A stretch of 7,737 nt of DNA from Lachnospiraceae bacterium UBA6452 (GTDB lineage: Bacteria; Bacillota; Clostridia; Lachnospirales; Lachnospiraceae): assembly GCA_002441865.1 (NCBI GenBank), contig DJNY01000173.1:1-7737 (forward strand), in the 5' to 3' direction. How positions within the stretch are numbered: the first letter of the stretch is position 1; the number at the start of each line of letters is the position of its first letter. A model generated the notes under the pieces. It was not told the DNA's origin and did no database searches. It was given only the letters and a program-made list of their open reading frames with translations. The position numbers and the translations under genes are program-made. Below, piece by piece: positions 6,645-7,737 of this stretch.

Positions 6645-6686
6645 AGACAATTGATATCCGATCACGATATCAATTCCATATTGTCT
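6645..6686. repeat. Nested inverted repeats (10 bp plus 7 bp)
   Basis: AATTGATATC (6649-6658) and GATATCAATT (6666-6675) pair perfectly around a 7-nt loop. The overlapping arms AGACAAT (6645-6651) and ATTGTCT (6680-6686) also pair perfectly. The left strand can therefore form either a 10-bp stem or a 14-bp stem with a 7-nt bulge on the right. Such a compound structure in AT-rich DNA is unlikely by chance. Confidence 0.65.
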
Positions 6687-6689
6687 GAT

Positions 6690-6704
6690 GATGCGGACCG
6701 CATC
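6690..6704. repeat. 15-bp GC-rich dyad
   Basis: GATGCGG and CCGCATC flank a single A. It is perfectly symmetrical and much more GC-rich than its surroundings. As DNA it looks like an operator-type half-site pair. As RNA it gives a 6-bp stem with a 3-nt loop. Its CGGAC core recurs in both arms of the 19-bp inverted repeat (6543-6547 and 6752-6756). Confidence 0.55.
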
Positions 6705-6788
6705 TGAACGAATCCTGTAAGATCATGCCTCCTTCCCGGTGCAGACTGCGTCGGACGGCATCTCTTATTGATATGATTATAAAAGAAG

Positions 6789-6814
6789 AACTTTTCTTTG
6801 ACAATAGAAAAGTT
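6789..6814 (+). promoter_or_regulatory. 9-bp dyad centred on a TTGACA hexamer
   Basis: AACTTTTCT (6789-6797) and AGAAAAGTT (6806-6814) are perfect inverted repeats around the 8-nt spacer TTGACAAT, which contains a consensus -35 (6798-6803). At 17 bp downstream, TTTATT (6821-6826) is a poor -10. It may be an upstream mecA promoter flanked by a repressor dyad. Alternatively it is a plus-strand terminator hairpin, since a TTTTT run follows at 6819-6823. Confidence 0.4.
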
Positions 6815-6834
6815 AAAATTTTTATTAAATTAGC

Positions 6835-6847
6835 TGCCTGACAGGCA
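6835..6847. repeat. 13-bp palindrome upstream of the mecA -35
   Basis: TGCCTG and CAGGCA flank a single A, ending 7 bp before the candidate -35 TTGACT. Its position and symmetry suit a regulator binding site. I do not recognise the regulator. Confidence 0.4.
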
Positions 6848-6854
6848 ACTTCTA

Positions 6855-6883
6855 TTGACTAAAACCGACATAAGATATAAGAT
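6855..6883 (+). promoter_or_regulatory. Candidate mecA promoter
   Basis: TTGACT (6855-6860) and TAAGAT (6878-6883) are separated by 17 bp, with a predicted start near 6890 and a leader of about 70 nt. The -35 matches consensus at five of six positions and the -10 at four of six. A TATAAG at 6876-6881 with 15-bp spacing is a less likely alternative. Confidence 0.5.
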
Positions 6884-6906
6884 ACTTGTACAAAAGAAAC
6901 AAGTAT
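6882..6906 (+). repeat. 8-bp dyad across the mecA -10 and start site
   Basis: ATACTTGT (6882-6889) and ACAAGTAT (6899-6906) are perfect inverted repeats around a 9-nt spacer. In RNA the stem could extend to 11 pairs with one G-U (6879-6909), and the right arm ends in a U-run. It covers the predicted -10 to +17. It may be an operator, or a terminator for transcripts that begin further upstream. Confidence 0.5.
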
Positions 6907-6924
6907 TTTCAGTCGTTTGAAGTC

Positions 6925-6941
6925 GATTTTTGGATAAAATC
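6925..6941 (+). repeat. Short hairpin before the mecA ribosome binding site
   Basis: GATTTT (6925-6930) and AAAATC (6936-6941) pair around TGGAT. The stem is AT-only except at the base and ends 4 nt before AAGGA (6946-6950), so it is probably weak in the mRNA. Confidence 0.35.
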
Positions 6942-6959
6942 AGATAAGGATGTGATAAT

Positions 6960-7670
6960 ATGAAAATCGAAAAAGTAAATGACCATCAGATCAGATGTAC
7001 CCTGACAGGTGCAGATCTTGCAAATAGAGAGTTAAAGATCAGCGAACTTGCCTACGGCAGTGAAAAAGCCAAAAACCTGTTCCGTGATATGATGCAGCAG
7101 GCATCTTTTGAATTCGGGTTTGAGGCAGAGGATATTCCGCTTATGATCGAGGCAATCCCGGTCAATGCGGATTGTATCGTACTGATCATCACCAAGGTAG
7201 AAGATCCGGATGAGATCGATACCCGTTTTTCCAAATTTTCTCCTGCACTAAATGCAGAAGAAGATACTGCAGAGGAAGATATCACAGATCGTTTTTCCGA
7301 TGATGTCTTAGACCTGTTCCAGAAAATCAAAAACAGTGCTGGTGCTGTTACAAATACACAAAGTGACGAACCACGGGCAGCAGCACCGCGTATGCTGCAG
7401 GCAAGCCTCAACCATCTGTGCACTTTCTCCCGCATCGTAAAGGATGTTTATACCGCCGAAAGTGCGTTATACAAAGATCCGGAAGCAATGCAATATTGTC
7501 TGGTTCTCACAATGGGCGATATGTCGCAGCAGCAATTTGGAAAAATATGCAACATTGCTTCAGAATATGGCACAATCCAAAAAGTAGAGCCGGCCAGAAG
7601 TGCTTATCTGCAGGAACACTATGAAATGCTTGTTCCGGAAGATGCGGTTTGTGCTCTTGCCCAGATTTAA
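6960..7670 (+). CDS. mecA: ClpC adaptor protein MecA
   Basis: A 236-residue adaptor that delivers substrates to the ClpC unfoldase and stimulates its assembly. The N-terminal substrate-binding domain (1-80) begins MKIEKVNDHQIRCTLT and contains DLANREL and FEAEDIPLMIEAIP, as in the family. A long acidic, low-complexity linker follows (about 82-142, with AEEDTAEEDITD). The C-terminal ClpC-binding domain (about 144-236) contains LNHLCTFSRIV, then SEYGTIQKVE and AYLQEHYEMLV. The length is close to that of Bacillus MecA, which controls ComK, but no ComK is visible here and clostridial substrates are poorly known. The start is fixed by AAGGA (6946-6950) 9 nt upstream. It is the only plus-strand gene, and its upstream region is dense with dyads that suggest regulation. 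Confidence 0.9.
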   Translation: MKIEKVNDHQIRCTLTGADLANRELKISELAYGSEKAKNLFRDMMQQASFEFGFEAEDIPLMIEAIPVNADCIVLIITKVEDPDEIDTRFSKFSPALNAEEDTAEEDITDRFSDDVLDLFQKIKNSAGAVTNTQSDEPRAAAPRMLQASLNHLCTFSRIVKDVYTAESALYKDPEAMQYCLVLTMGDMSQQQFGKICNIASEYGTIQKVEPARSAYLQEHYEMLVPEDAVCALAQI

Positions 7671-7737
7671 AACGACTGTAAATACTATTCTATTGTAATT
7701 TATAATGTTTCATGTTAAAAAGGGGCTGTGAAAAAAG
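7671..7737 (+). other. mecA 3' flank with probable left arm of a terminator cut by the window edge
   Basis: The 67 bp after the mecA stop are AT-rich and end in AAAAAGGGGCTGTGAAAAAAG. A GGGGCTGT arm preceded by an A-run is how many Firmicute intrinsic terminators begin. The matching arm and U-tract would lie beyond the window, so this is unconfirmed. Confidence 0.35.

Larger units (their letters stand above)
6531..6766. mobile_element. Candidate MITE-like element or structured RNA bounded by 19-bp inverted repeats
   Basis: The left arm 6531-6549 (AAGAGATGACATCGGACGC) and the right arm 6748-6766 (complement AAGAGATGCCGTCCGACGC) match at 16 of 19 positions, the outer eight without a break. The enclosed block carries three internal inverted repeats (6624-6643, 6645-6686, 6690-6704) and no credible gene. 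A short non-coding block with terminal inverted repeats and internal palindromes fits a MITE-like element. A long closing stem around three hairpins also fits a structured RNA. No clean target-site duplication is visible at the edges, so the mobile-element reading is only a hypothesis. Confidence 0.35.
6397..6959. other. AT-rich divergent intergenic region rich in inverted repeats
   Basis: About 560 bp separate the small minus-strand gene from mecA. The DNA is visibly more AT-rich than the flanking genes, apart from GC-rich patches near 6535-6552 and 6690-6760. No gene with a start and ribosome site was found here on either strand. It holds a 19-bp interrupted inverted repeat enclosing 236 bp, at least seven other dyads or hairpins, a loose 15-bp tandem repeat (about 6586-6626, ATTATCTGTTTGAAA then ATTATTGTTGGAAA) and the candidate mecA promoter. 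Confidence 0.7.

Noticed and set aside
6561..6722. A 53-codon open frame on the minus strand whose first part looks protein-like (RSDAVRIIRQYGIDIVIGYQ).
   Set aside because: It has no ATG, TTG or well-placed GTG start and no ribosome site in the right position, and the rest is Ile/Tyr/Phe-rich as expected from AT-rich DNA. It could be a gene remnant, but the palindromic DNA also explains it.
6673..6726. AAGGAGG followed one base later by an ATG opening an 18-codon minus-strand frame.
   Set aside because: The spacing of 1 nt is too short for initiation and the peptide has no recognisable feature.
7052..7435. Minus-strand open frame of 127 codons opposite mecA.
   Set aside because: Serine-rich antisense translation of mecA with no ribosome site or family match.

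Overview
This window looks like chromosomal core sequence from a spore-forming, low-to-mid GC Firmicute, most likely a Lachnospiraceae or related Clostridia. The reasons are strong AGGAGG-type ribosome binding sites, sigma-A style promoters, a CwlD-type cortex amidase, a MecA adaptor, a PcsB/CwlO-type coiled-coil wall protein, and the clostridial gene order sua5 - rpiB - upp - dCMP deaminase. Placement below the family level cannot be made from the window alone.

Layout: everything from 1 to about 6.4 kb is on the minus strand. In transcription order (right to left) it reads: a small unrecognised 75-residue protein (6396-6169); a membrane-anchored SH3 plus GH18 glycosidase with its own promoter (6029-4209); a CwlD-like N-acetylmuramoyl-L-alanine amidase (4132-3425); then a second visible promoter driving sua5/tsaC (3304-2213), rpiB (2232-1804), upp (1779-1150), a dCMP deaminase (1064-579) and the 5' part of a secreted coiled-coil murein-hydrolase-type protein that runs off the left edge (566-1). 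On the plus strand, divergent from all of these and separated by about 560 bp of AT-rich DNA, is mecA (6960-7670).

How the genes fit together: rpiB, upp and the dCMP deaminase connect pentose phosphate (the source of PRPP), uracil salvage and the dCMP to dUMP route to dTMP. Sua5 starts the essential t6A modification of tRNA. The two wall hydrolases upstream and the PcsB-like protein downstream concern peptidoglycan, and CwlD family members act on spore cortex. MecA is a ClpC adaptor for regulated proteolysis.

The genes are ordinary. The part that is not explained is the divergent intergenic region 6397-6959, which is densely packed with perfect or near-perfect inverted repeats. One is a 19-bp terminal-type inverted repeat (16/19) that encloses a 236-bp block containing three further hairpins or dyads. 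This block could be a small non-autonomous mobile element (MITE-like) or a structured RNA. Between it and mecA are four more dyads: one centred on a consensus TTGACA, one just upstream of the mecA -35, one across the -10/start region of the candidate mecA promoter, and one just before its ribosome binding site. No CRISPR array, tRNA, rRNA or intact insertion sequence was seen.
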